Of a DNA stretch of 64,000 bases, positions 12,283-22,426 are shown in pieces. Source of the DNA: Adenanthera pavonina (lineage: Eukaryota > Streptophyta > Magnoliopsida > Fabales > Fabaceae); contig JAIVEN010000013.1 of assembly GCA_026686845.1 (NCBI GenBank), positions 17,070,001-17,134,000 of the forward strand. Direction: 5' to 3'. The notes beneath the pieces are model-generated. The model was not told the DNA's origin. It saw only the letters and a program-made list of their open reading frames with translations, and searched no databases. How positions within the stretch are numbered: position 1 is the first letter of the stretch; each line of letters opens with the position of its first letter. The position numbers were made by a program, and so were the translations under genes.

Positions 12283-13947
12283 TGTTGAATCCAGAGTTTT
12301 GATGATTTCAAACCAACCCTCAAGAGCTTGAAAAAAAGATATCAAAGGTACCCAAAAGGTTTCAAGTGAAGAAATTCTGGAGAAATCTGTGCAAGAATAG
12401 ATGTAGGATGTCTAGTTGTGTTTTAATTTGAGTAAAAGACTTTGATTTAGTAAGAAGATATTTGAAAACCTTGATTCTATATTAAATCATGGAATATTTG
12501 AAAAACACCCACCAACAGATGAAGTTTGAAAGATTTATATTGAACTGTCATCTTGGAAATTCAAACTTTGGCTTTGGAAATTGAAATTTCTTATTAAAAC
12601 TGAATAAGTCTGAGGAGATGCTTATCTGACAGACGAATTTTGACTTGGGAAAATTTGAATTTTGATCAGTGTCTGAAAGGAGCTTTAAGCAACAGACGAA
12701 CTTTGGGTTGTGAAAATTCGAATTTCAGAGAAAATGAAACTTATGAAAACTAAAGAAATTCATCTGAAATTGTGTAAAAGTTCATCTGAAACCAAGTTAA
12801 GATTGGGTTTCAAAATTGCTCACTGACAGACGAACTTTGAACATGAAAATTCAAATTTTGGAAACTAAGCTTGTGAATCTGTTACAATAATATGTTAACA
12901 TACGAATTACAGTATTTATAAATTCGAATTTTAAAGTAAGTATAAAAGGAGGTCTCTCTGACAGATGAACTTTCCCCTTTGAAATTCGAATTTTGAAGTA
13001 AATGAACTACTGTGCCTTATAGACCCCAACTACTGACAGACGAATTTTGAGGTTCCAAAATTTGAATTTCGAAGGCACTGTAGCAAATTGAAAATACTAT
13101 TCACACTTAACGGAAAAACTTTCTGCTTGAAAATTCGTATGTCACAACATAAAAACATTTTCCAAATATCAAAATTCAAATTTCACTTCATGATAAATGA
13201 ACTTCGGGCATTCAACGTTGAAGCCGTTAACCTTCGGTTTCTTCAAAATTCATCTGTTGACCAACCGAAATTTGAATTTCAGTATGTTAGAAGCATTAAA
13301 TACGGTTGGTTAATGGATAGTTTTTCAGAGTAACTATTGGATAACTTCTCCAACGGATAGATTTTATCTCTAACGGATATTTGAGACCTAAATCTATAAA
13401 TATAACTTTATTTGATGTTGTGGGTAATGATTCTAACATTGTATATACTTAAACTCTGCCAAATCATCTACTCAAAGTCTCTTACTCTCTTACTTCAATA
13501 TTTTGTACTCCAACTTTCATATTTACTCTGTTTAAGAGAGTTTAATCCTTGTAAACAATCTTATCTTCATCTGGAAGATAGATTTTCTTGTGAGGGGATA
13601 TCACAAGGGATTGGGAAGCACTTTGTAAGAGTACGTAGTGTGATTGAGTGAAGCTCTAGAAATAGAGCAATATCTTTGTACCGAGGTATTTACAAAAAGC
13701 CCACCGAATTCTTTCAGAATAATGGAAAAATCTCAAGTGGTGACTTGGGGACTGGACGTAGGTCAAGTAGCGAGACTAAACCATGATAAATTTATGAGTC
13801 TTGTTCTCTTTACTTTCATCTTCACAGTTTATTTATATATACTTTGTTTTACCATCATACATTGCTTTCTTCACCTTCTTGATATTTTGAAAAAAATTTT
13901 CAAGCTTCCCAATTTACCCCCCTTTTGGGAAGCCAACCTAACTAACA
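12283..13947 (+). repeat. Sire1 5' LTR
   Basis: 1,665 bp from TGTTGAATCC to CTAACTAACA. The first 1.1 kb is packed with copies of CAGACGAA(C/T)TTTG, its reverse form TTCGTCTG, and the palindrome-like AAATTCGAATTT. A TATA box follows at 13394. Compared with the 3' LTR it holds about 20 extra bases near 13671-13693. The 81-codon open frame at 13088-13333 lies in the motif array and is not considered coding. Confidence 0.92.
13394..13404 (+). promoter_or_regulatory. TATA box of the Sire1 5' LTR
   Basis: CTATAAATATA lies downstream of the motif array and about 545 bp before the LTR end. The equivalent element is kept in the 3' LTR (23538-23548) and in both Sire2 LTRs (CTATAAATAAA, 35366 and 43851). 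Transcription would start some 30 bases further on, near 13430; the start itself is inferred. Confidence 0.7.
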
Positions 13948-13949
13948 AG

Positions 13950-13961
13950 TGGTATCAGAGA
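13950..13961 (+). other. Primer-binding site of Sire1
   Basis: TGGTATCAGAGA begins two bases after the LTR end. It matches the plant initiator-Met tRNA 3' end complement (TGGTATCAGAGC) except for the last base. Standard for Sireviruses. Confidence 0.85.
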
Positions 13962-14000
13962 CTAGACTCCCAGCAACGGATCTAATCATTCGGGAGCAAA

Positions 14001-15800
14001 ATGGCTGGCTTTGGAGAAAGCATATTACCAGAAGGCAACAACACAAATAGACCACCTGGCTTCAGTGGAGAACACTATGGGTACTGGAAGATGAGAATGC
14101 AAATCTATCTCCAGTCAATTAATTTGGACATCTGGTTAGTCATTCAGAAGGGAGATTTTGTCCCAATGGCTTTGGAAGATGATGGAAAATACAGAGAGAA
14201 GCCAGAAGCTGAATGGAATAAGGAAGATAGAAGAAGAGTCTTGCTAAACTTCAAGGCAAAACACTGTTTGGTCAGTGCTTTGAATCAAGATGAATTCTAC
14301 AGAGTCTCCCAATGCTCCACTGCCAAGGAAATGTGGGACACCCTGCAAATTGCTCATGAAGGAACAACTGGAGTCAAGGAAAATAAACTGAATACATGCA
14401 TAGGAGAATATGAAAGCTTAAGAATGGCTGAAATAGAAAATGTAAAAGAGCTACAGAAGAGATTCACCCTCATTGTGAATCAATTAAAGAGCCTGGGAAA
14501 GGAGTATACTCAAACAGAAAAAGTAAGAAAGATCCTAAGAGCTTTCCCTCTGGAATGGCAACCCAAAGTAACAGCAATAGGGGAAGCCAAAGGAGAATCA
14601 ATGGTCTCTGTCACAGCTCACTTTGGCAGCCTCGAGGAGTATAAAGGAAAAATGAAGGCTCTCAAGGAGGCTGGACAAGACAGAAAGAAGAAAGGTCTTG
14701 CTCTCAAAGTTGCTGAGGAAAAAGAAGAAGAATCTGATGATGGAGAGGAACTCGATAAAGAAACTTTGGCTATAATGGTTAGAAAATTTGGAAGATTCTA
14801 CAGCAAAAAGAGAAACAAGAAAATCTTCAAGAAAGGAGTAGCTGGAGATAGCAAGAGGAAAACAAAAGAGCCTATCACTTGCTATGAATGCAAAAAGCAG
14901 GGACAAATCAAATGGGATTGTCCACAATTTCTCAAGAAGCAAGAAAAAGAAAAGAAAGCTGTAGACAAAGGCAAGAAGAAAAGAGCTTACATCTCATCAA
15001 TATGGAGTAATAGCTCAGATGAAGAAGATGATGATGAAGATGAAATTGCTAACATCTGTCTCATGGCACTTGCCTCTGAAGAAGCTGAAATCCCATGCAA
15101 CAGTGATTAAGAAGATGAGGTATATGAATCTGAACCCTCATATTCTGAATTACTGGATGCATTTCATGAGCTGTATGATGAGTTTGTTAAGGTTGCTAAA
15201 GAATTGAAGCAAGCTAAGAAAAAGGTTAACAAACTAGAATCTCAATGCAACATTTCTGAAATCGCTTCTCTACCTATTACTGAATCTGTTTGCTGTAAAT
15301 CATGCACTGAACTAAAGTAAACTAATGAATATCTAGTGAAAAGCATGTCTAGGCTTACTAAAGGCAAAGATATGTTGTTTGCTTTAATGGGAAGCCAAAG
15401 AATATCATATGGAAAGGCTGGACTTGGCTATAATCCTTGTGCTGTAAAGGAAAAGATTAAGAAGAAAAATCAGAATGTGTACATGAGACATTTTGTGCAT
15501 GCTAATAGTAATATAAAGAAAGATCATATGTCACATCATATTGAATCATATAATCAACCAAGGCATGCAAAACAAAAATATTATCTGCATTGTTTTCTTC
15601 TTGCTTCAAAATCCCGCAGTCCCTTTACCACCTGTCACTTTTGTAACAATAAGGGACATATTTCCAGTTCATGTGCTTTAAAGAAAAATGGACTTGACAG
15701 GAAGGTTAAATGGGTTCCCAAGGGTACATCTGTATCTAGGGAAAAGACTATTGACAGAAAAGGACCCAAGCAGATTTGGGTACCTAAAAAGAAAACATGA
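14001..15800 (+). pseudogene. gag: Sire1 gag with two zinc knuckles, two internal stops
   Basis: Nucleocapsid-type Gag of the copia/UBN2 kind. The start ATG at 14001 lies 50 bases after the primer site. Landmarks: PPGFSGEHYGYWKMRM (residues ~17-34), the capsid-like core with EMWDTLQIAHEGT and LIVNQLKSLGKEYT, then a Lys/Glu-rich stretch. The first zinc knuckle at 14880-14921 reads CYECKKQGQIKWDC; the Zn-binding His is replaced by Gln (14904-14906), whereas Sire2 keeps His. A second, intact knuckle CHFCNNKGHISSSC lies at 15633-15674. The open frame breaks at TAA 15108 and TAA 15318 and ends at TGA 15798 after GPKQIWVPKKK. All parts stay in one frame, so there are nonsense changes but no net indel. 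Two zinc knuckles fit the Sirevirus lineage. Confidence 0.9.
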
Positions 15801-18800
15801 ACTTTGCTTTGCAGGTCTGTCTTAAAGCTAGAAAGAACAATAAATGGTATATGGACAGTGCCTGCTCAAGTCACATGATTGGAGATAAGGAGAAGTTCAT
15901 CACCCTTAGAGATAAGAAAGGAGGAAAGGTGACCTTTGGAGGCAATCAATATGGCAGAATAGTTGGCATTGGCATTGTGGGCAAGAATACTGAAACATCC
16001 ATTGAAGAGGTGCTGTTTGTGATTGGCCTCAACTACAATCTATTGAGTGTGAGCCAAACATGTGATAAAGGAAACTGGGTACTGTTTGACTCAAAATTCT
16101 GCCTAGTCATTAGAAAAAGTGATCACAAAGTAATCCTCAAAGCTCAAAGGGATGGTAACTGTTACACTATTGATCTTGATGAACTTCCTCCCTTAGATTC
16201 TATTTGCTTGATTAGTCAGGACAATGATAGTTGGTTGTGGCATAGAAGATTAGCTCATGTTAATATCAATCAACTTTCAAAACTGGTTAAAAATGAGTTA
16301 GTCACTGGCCTGCCAAAAATTGCTTTGGAAAAAGACAAAGAATGTGATGCATGCCAAAGAGGAAAACAAACTAAATCTTCCTTTAAATCCAAAAACATTG
16401 TCACCACAACTAGACCACTAGAACTACTGCATATGGATTTAATTGGTCCATCTAGGGTAAAAAGCATTGGTGGAAATCTGTATGTGCTTGTAATTGTGGA
16501 TGATTATTTTAGATTTACATGGACATTGTTTCTTTCCTCTAAAAGTGATACCTTTGATGCATTTGTTACCTTAGCCAAGAAAGTGCAAAATGAGAAGGGT
16601 ATTTCCATTGTGTCTATCAGGTCAAATCAAGGAGGAGAATTTGAGAACTCATACTTTCTAGAGTATTGTAATGAGCATGGAATTGATCACAACTTCTCAG
16701 CTCCAAGAACTCCTTAACAGAATGGAGTTGTAGAAAAGAAGAATAGAACAATTTGAGAGATAGCTAGAGCTATGGTGAACGAAAAGGAACTTTCTCAAAT
16801 ATTTTAGGCTGATGCAGTGAATACAGCAATCTACATCATAAACAGAGCCTACATCAGACCAATCCTTTGGAAGACTCCTTATGAGCTGTACAAAGGAAGA
16901 AAGCCAAATTTCTCACATCTCCATGTGTTCAGCTATAAGTGCTTCATTCACAACAATGGAAAGGAGAATCTGGGTAAGTTTGATGTCAAATCTGATGAAG
17001 GTATATTTCTGGGCTATTCTAGTAGAAGTAAGACATATAGAGTTTTCAATAAAAAGTCTAATTTAGTAGAAGTATCTGTGCATGTAGTATTTATTGAAAA
17101 TTAAATTGTTTCCAAACATGTCACTGATGAGAATGATCTTGTCTCAAACTTTAAAAAGTTAGATATCTCTGATGAAGGTAAAATTGAACCTCCAAAAATA
17201 TCTGAATCTATTGACATAGAGGAAGATAATCATGAGAGAGATTTTGAAGAAGAAAATAATGAAGAAATGTCTCAAGAACTCCCTAGAGCTTGGAGATATC
17301 AAAGGAATCATCCTGTTGATTAGGTGATAGGGAATATTCAAGAAAGAGTTAAAACCATAAAATAGTTAAGGGATCAAATGATTAATTGTGCTTTCATCTC
17401 ACAAATTGAACCTAAATGTACTGAGGAAGCCTTAACTGATGAATACTGGATTTTGGCTATGCAAGATGAATTAAATCAGTTTGAAAGAAATCAAGTTTGG
17501 GATTTAGTGCCTAGACCCAAAAATCATCCTGTCATTGGTACTAAATGGGTTTTTAGAAATAAACTTGATGAATTAGGATCAATAATCAGAAATAAAGCTA
17601 GATTGGTTGCTAAAGGATATAATCAAGAAGAAGGTATTGATTTTGAGGAAACCTTTGCTCCTGTGGCTAGATTAGAAGCAATTAGAATTCTATTAGCATA
17701 TGCATGCATGAAAAATATTTTGTTGTATCAAATGGATGTGAAGAGTGATTTTTAAAATGGATATATCATGGAAGAGGTTTATGTAGATCAACCTCCAGGT
17801 TTTGAGGACTCTGCAAAACCAAACCATGTTTATAAACTGAAGAAAGCTCTTTATGGTTTAAAACAAGCCCCTAGAGCATGGTATGAAAGATTAAGTCATT
17901 TTCTAATTGAAAAGGGGTTCAATAGAGGAAAAGCAGATACAACTTTATTCACTAAGAAAGAAAATAAAAATTTACTTATTGTTCAAATCTATGTTAATGA
18001 TATTATATTTGGTGCTACTAATGAATCTCTTTGCAAGAATTTTTCTAAGTTAATGCAGGGATAATTCGAAATGTCCATGATGGGTGAACTCAACTTCTTC
18101 CTTGGATTGCAAATCAAGCAGTGTGATGATGGTATTTTTCTCAATCAATCCAAGTATTTGAAAGAACTATTAAAGAAGTTTGGAATGGAAAATGCCAAGC
18201 CAATGGGAACACCTATGGCTACTACAACCAAACTGGATATGGACGAGAAAGGGAAAATATTTGACATAACCTAGTAGAGAAGAATGATTGGATCCCTACT
18301 GTACCTAACTGCCAGCAGACCTGACATCATGTTCAGTGTCTATATGTGTGCAAGATTCCAGTCATGTCCGAAGGAAACCCATGCAACTGTTGTGAAGCGT
18401 ATCTTTAGATATCTTATTGGAACTTCACAAATGGGTCTTTGGTATCCAAAGGGCAATGGAGAAAATCTCAAAGGATACACTGATGCTGACTTTGCAGGAT
18501 CCAAAACTGACAGAAAAAGCACAAGTGCAACATGTCAGTTTCTTGGAGGATCCTTAGTTTCATGGTTTAGCAAGAAGCAAAACAGTGTAGCCTTATCCAC
18601 AGCAGAGGCTGAGTATATTGCAACTTGAAGCTGTTATGCCCAAATCATTTGGATGAAACAACAACTTGAAGATCTTGAGGTTGAGATGAAGGAAATACCA
18701 ATCATGTGTGACAACCAAAGTGCCATTAATATCACAAAGAATCCTGTCATGCATTCAAGGATAAAACATATTGAAGTTAGGCACCACTTCATAAGGGATC

Positions 18801-18988
18801 ATGTTTTGAAAGGAGAAATTAGACTAGAATACATCCCAATAGAGGATCAAGTTGCTGATATTTTGACAAAGCCTCTTTCAGAAGATAGACATTGCAAAAT
18901 CAAGAGAGAATTGAGTATGGTAAATCCCAATGAACTATATGTTGATCCGTGTGCAATTCTATTTTTAGATTTTCCAACACTAAATTAA
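15797..18988 (+). pseudogene. pol: Sire1 pol: protease, integrase, RT, RNase H; 11 stops
   Basis: Copia-type polyprotein in the -1 frame relative to gag; its first ATG overlaps the gag stop (ATGA). Protease motif WYMDSACSSHMIGD begins at 15845 (D-S-A where most copia elements have D-S-G). Integrase: His/Cys finger from HRRLAH (16241) to CDACQRGK; catalytic Asp at 16436; the second Asp is Asn (IRSNQGGEF, codon 16625); Glu at 16733. Reverse transcriptase: WVFRNKLDE, ARLVAKGYNQ, YGLKQAPRAW, and the box YVNDIIFG where YVDD is expected (Asn codon 17996). RNase H follows with TDADFAG, ALSTAEAEY and IEDQVADILTKPL. Stops at 16715, 16754, 16805, 17102, 17321, 17363, 17753, 18062, 18272, 18275 and 18626, yet every segment is in the same frame. 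Confidence 0.92.
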
Positions 18989-19939
18989 TTCTGACTTTAG
19001 CATCGGAGTGAATTTACTTTAAGTTGCAAGTGCTCCTCATGAGATTCAATGGAAATAAATCTAAAAAATGGAGTACTCCAGAATGGAACAATCAAAAAGT
19101 GATGAAAATGACAAGAATTCTGAGTTTCTGGATCCATTCTGTAAGTTTTTTAAAGTTGAAATTCGTATCTTAAGTGTGTGTTAGAAAAATTTCCTTGATA
19201 AACTGTGATTTTGAACAAGTCAACTCAGTCAACATTCGAATTTAAATGCCCAACAGACGAACTTCAGCCTGTTATACATTGGAACAGTTCTCGGTGATGC
19301 CTCAAAATTTGTCTGTTGGATCTTGAAAGTTTGAATTTTCAAAAGTAAAAAATTCAAAGTTATGTTTGTCCAACATGATGATTATACAAATGATTATTTC
19401 TTAACACACGAATGTTGGAAAACCGTTGCAAAGTAAAGAAATTCGAATTTCTGATTTAAAATTCGTCTGTTGAAACATACTCTTAATGTTGAATCCTTGC
19501 AAGATAAAGTTTAATATGCATAATTCATCTGTTAGTTGCTGATTTGATTGCTGCTTGGTGTTTGTTCTTCAAAATTCAAACTTTGTTGAATCAAAGTTCG
19601 TCTGTTTATCTTGTGTTGCTTGAACCAAGCCACTGTCAGACAAACTTTCTGAAGAAAATTCGTCTGTCAGTAAGCTTTGCTGAATGGTTTAACTGTTAAC
19701 TGCTCGAAGTTCAAATTTTGACTCCTCAAAATTCGTCTATCAGGTGGTTACTCACGTTAAAAGCGACGATTTTCAACTGAACAGACGCAACCTTGCTCTT
19801 TTCCTTATTGAGTCTGTTCAAATTCTATCATCAATGCTCTTAAATTCTAACCAAAAATCTTCATTTCCCATCATTTAAACTTCTTTTCGCATCCTATAAA
19901 CCCAATCTCTGCTTCATTCTAAATCATTCATCCACAAAA
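18989..19939 (+). other. Sire1 pol-env spacer with TTCGTCTG motif array
   Basis: Non-coding. Between about 19230 and 19790 I count at least nine copies of the motif family ATTCGTCTGT / ACAGACGAA, with AAATTCGAATTT nearby. These are the same motifs that fill the LTRs. Such a motif-bearing spacer before the envelope-like gene may carry an internal promoter or other cis signal; that is inference. Confidence 0.7.
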
Positions 19940-22133
19940 ATGGTAAGAGTAAAGAATCCTGAAGCTGGAAAAGGAGAGGCACGATCAAAGAGGATGGTCA
20001 AGTCACAATATGCTTTAAAGGAGGGCGAATAACTGAAAAGAAAGACCAAATCAAGCAAGGCAACTCCCTCCAAATGAAAGAAAACCACACCAAAGGCTGA
20101 ATCAAAGAAAGCAGGACCCTCCTCTTTGAAGAAAGCAGAGCCTTCTGTCCCTGCTCTTGTTGCTGCTGCTGTTGCTTCTACTTCGTCCTCCAGCACTGAA
20201 TCTGGAGAATATCAACTCACTACACTGCCACTATGGAGCACTCCACATATTCAGGAAGAATACTCGACCAAGTTTGCCAATAAAAAGGTGATGAAACCTC
20301 ATTGTGTGAACTTGGAAGAATTCTTGGTCTCTAACAGTTTTAATGCTGGAATATGGACGCTAAGATATAAGAATCTGTTAGAGATATTGGAGAGGTATGA
20401 TGATGAAGTGGTAAAGACATGGTATGCCTCCCTAAAGTACAATAGTAAGAAGAAGAAATGGGAGGTCAATTTGAGATCAAGGACCATCTGGCTCACAGAT
20501 GAGACTCTCAATGAAGTTTTGGAAATCCCAAGGCAAGATGGCCTCAAGATTGACATCACTACCTCTGGATACATTGATGAGGCATATACTGCTGATGAAG
20601 AAGGTGGCCCCTTTCTGAACTACAAGGAGAGCACAATCTTGAACACTTTATTCAGAAGAAAGGAGAATAGGCTAACCATAAACTTACTGAAGCCTACAGA
20701 CCTCAGTGCTCAAGTGAGGATCCTACACTACATAGTGTCTAGGATCATATTCAACAAATGAGGCAGCTTCAACCTGATCACAAGGGCAGAGGCACATGTG
20801 ATGGCAGCAATCATGCGTGGAAAGCTCATCAACATGGGACATATCATACTTCAACGCATGATCAAGGCAAGAGATTAGGGGGAGGATTCCACACTCCCCT
20901 ATGCAGCAATCATTTCCAGAATTCTACAATATGCTAGAATTCAGCATCTTGAGAAGGGGAAAGGGAAACCCATTGAGATCTTCAAGGATGAGAAACTTCA
21001 AAGAATAGGGATTAAGAGAAATGAAGGAAGATGGATTGGGAAGGGAGCAAGAAAACCTGAAGATCTTTTCTTTGTTGAAAGTTCCTCCCAACAGCAAGAA
21101 GGTACCTTTAAGGCTCTTGCCAAACCTACACCACAGCCTTTTCTGCCTGTCCCATCTCCATCCAAGCCTACTCACATTCCATCTACTCCCTCCTCTCGTG
21201 CTAGGCCACCCAAGATCACTGAGTTGTATGACAGCTTATCTACACTCATACTTAGCATCAGGGATAAGCAAAATGCCAAATTTACTCATCTTCAAGATCA
21301 GATTCACCAGTTAGCCAAGAATATGAAATTGGTTGCTAATGCATATGTAGATATTCGGAGTGCAATTCTTGCCACATCAGCTCCACCTCAGCCAGGGTTC
21401 TCTGAGCCTATTCAGTCTGCAACTCCTGAGCCCCCAAGTCTATTTGAGCTAGCCTCTTGTGAGCCTGATGATGCTGTGGATGACACTGAGGATGCTGGTA
21501 CAATGAGGACACCAAGTCCTGGTCCTCCCTTGGACTATGGCTTGGAGGAAGAAGGACCTCAGGAAACAGGCCCTCATAAGCCCATTCCAGAAGATGCTCA
21601 GGATTCAACTCTTTCCACTCAAGAATTTGAGCAAGTTGAAAGACTAGTGGCAGCCATCTCTGCTTCACCATTCCTGCAGACTGCCCTAAATGAGGAAAGG
21701 AGCATTGTGTCTTTTTGTTGATTTGGAAGCCATTGCTCACAATGCTCTGTTGTAAGCTCATAGGAGAAGGCTTGAAGAAATGTTTCATGCTGATAACCCT
21801 GCTTCTTCACCTCTCACTGCATATGGTCTTTCAGAAGAACAGAGAGCTCAATTAGCTCTTTCCAGGCAGGAAATGCAAGAGCTGCTTGAGGTCTCTGATG
21901 ATGAAGATCCAAGTCTTGAGCCTTCTGAGCATCCTCCCTCAGTTGAACTAGATCTCTCTTTTGATCCTGTGCCCTTCAAAGCTATTCCGGTTTCTCAGAT
22001 GCCTCCTCCGGCTGATTTTATTCACCTTCCTGATGATGCAAAAAAGGGGGAGAAGAGTAAGCAAACTGGAAAATCTACTGCTGAGCCATTTGGAAAGACT
22101 TACAACAAGAAGACCAAGCCAAAGAAGAAGTGA
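19940..22133 (+). pseudogene. Sire1 envelope-like (third) gene, stops and one frameshift
   Basis: Envelope-like protein of the Sirevirus type; function unproven. The proposed ATG at 19940 opens a basic, Lys/Ser/Pro-rich leader with stops at 20030 and 20075. A globular region follows (NLLEILERYDDEVVKTWYAS, then WLTDETLNEVLEIPR, about residues 135-200), which resembles the 'putative plant transposon protein' domain found in SIRE-type env genes. Stops occur at 20759 and 20876. A Pro/Ser-rich hinge (21110-21200), a coiled-coil-like stretch (LQDQIHQLAKNMKLVANAY, 21292-21348) and an acidic Pro-rich tail lead to a Lys-rich end (KKTKPKKK). An extra T near 21715 shifts the frame, and a further stop lies shortly after. 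No clear signal peptide or membrane segment is visible, so 'envelope' is a positional name. Sire2 holds a shortened homologue. Confidence 0.75.
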
Positions 22134-22412
22134 TTAGAATTTAGGCTTGAGTCCTCTTATAATGCTGCATTGTGTTTTGTATTTGATTTATGTATTTTGA
22201 AGAACTTTGCTTAAATTGATTTCTGTAAAGCAACAGTTGATAACATGAAAGAATTCCTTGGTTGCAATGATCTGTTCTGATTATTCTTTGAATCTCTTCA
22301 CATGATCTACTATATATATGTTGTCTTTTGAAATATAATGCATATGTTGAGGGGGAACTTATTAAAGAAAACCCAAGTATTAATCCAGTTTGTAAGTTGT
22401 CTTGTCATCATC

Positions 22413-22426
22413 AAAAAGGGGGAGAA
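22413..22426 (+). other. Polypurine tract of Sire1
   Basis: AAAAAGGGGGAGAA ends directly at the 3' LTR start. It primes plus-strand DNA synthesis. The 280 bases before it (22134-22412) are the non-coding 3' end after the envelope-like gene. Confidence 0.9.

Noticed and set aside
12600..13300. Possible CRISPR-like array (regularly recurring CAGACGAA motifs)
   Set aside because: Units are short, occur in both directions and have irregular spacing; the setting is a plant LTR.
13088..13333. 81-codon open frame in the Sire1 5' LTR, repeated at 23232-23477 in the 3' LTR
   Set aside because: It lies in the motif array, is repeated only because LTRs are repeated, and shows no domain. The match between the two is LTR identity, not coding constraint.
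13950..13961. tRNA gene suggested by the initiator-tRNA match
   Set aside because: Only the 12-base primer-binding complement is present; there is no cloverleaf.
15785..15800. Classical -1 slippery heptamer A AAA AAG at the Sire1 gag end
   Set aside because: In the gag frame the base before AAA AAG is T (codon CCT), and Sire2 has AAA AGG there, so the heptamer is neither in phase nor conserved.
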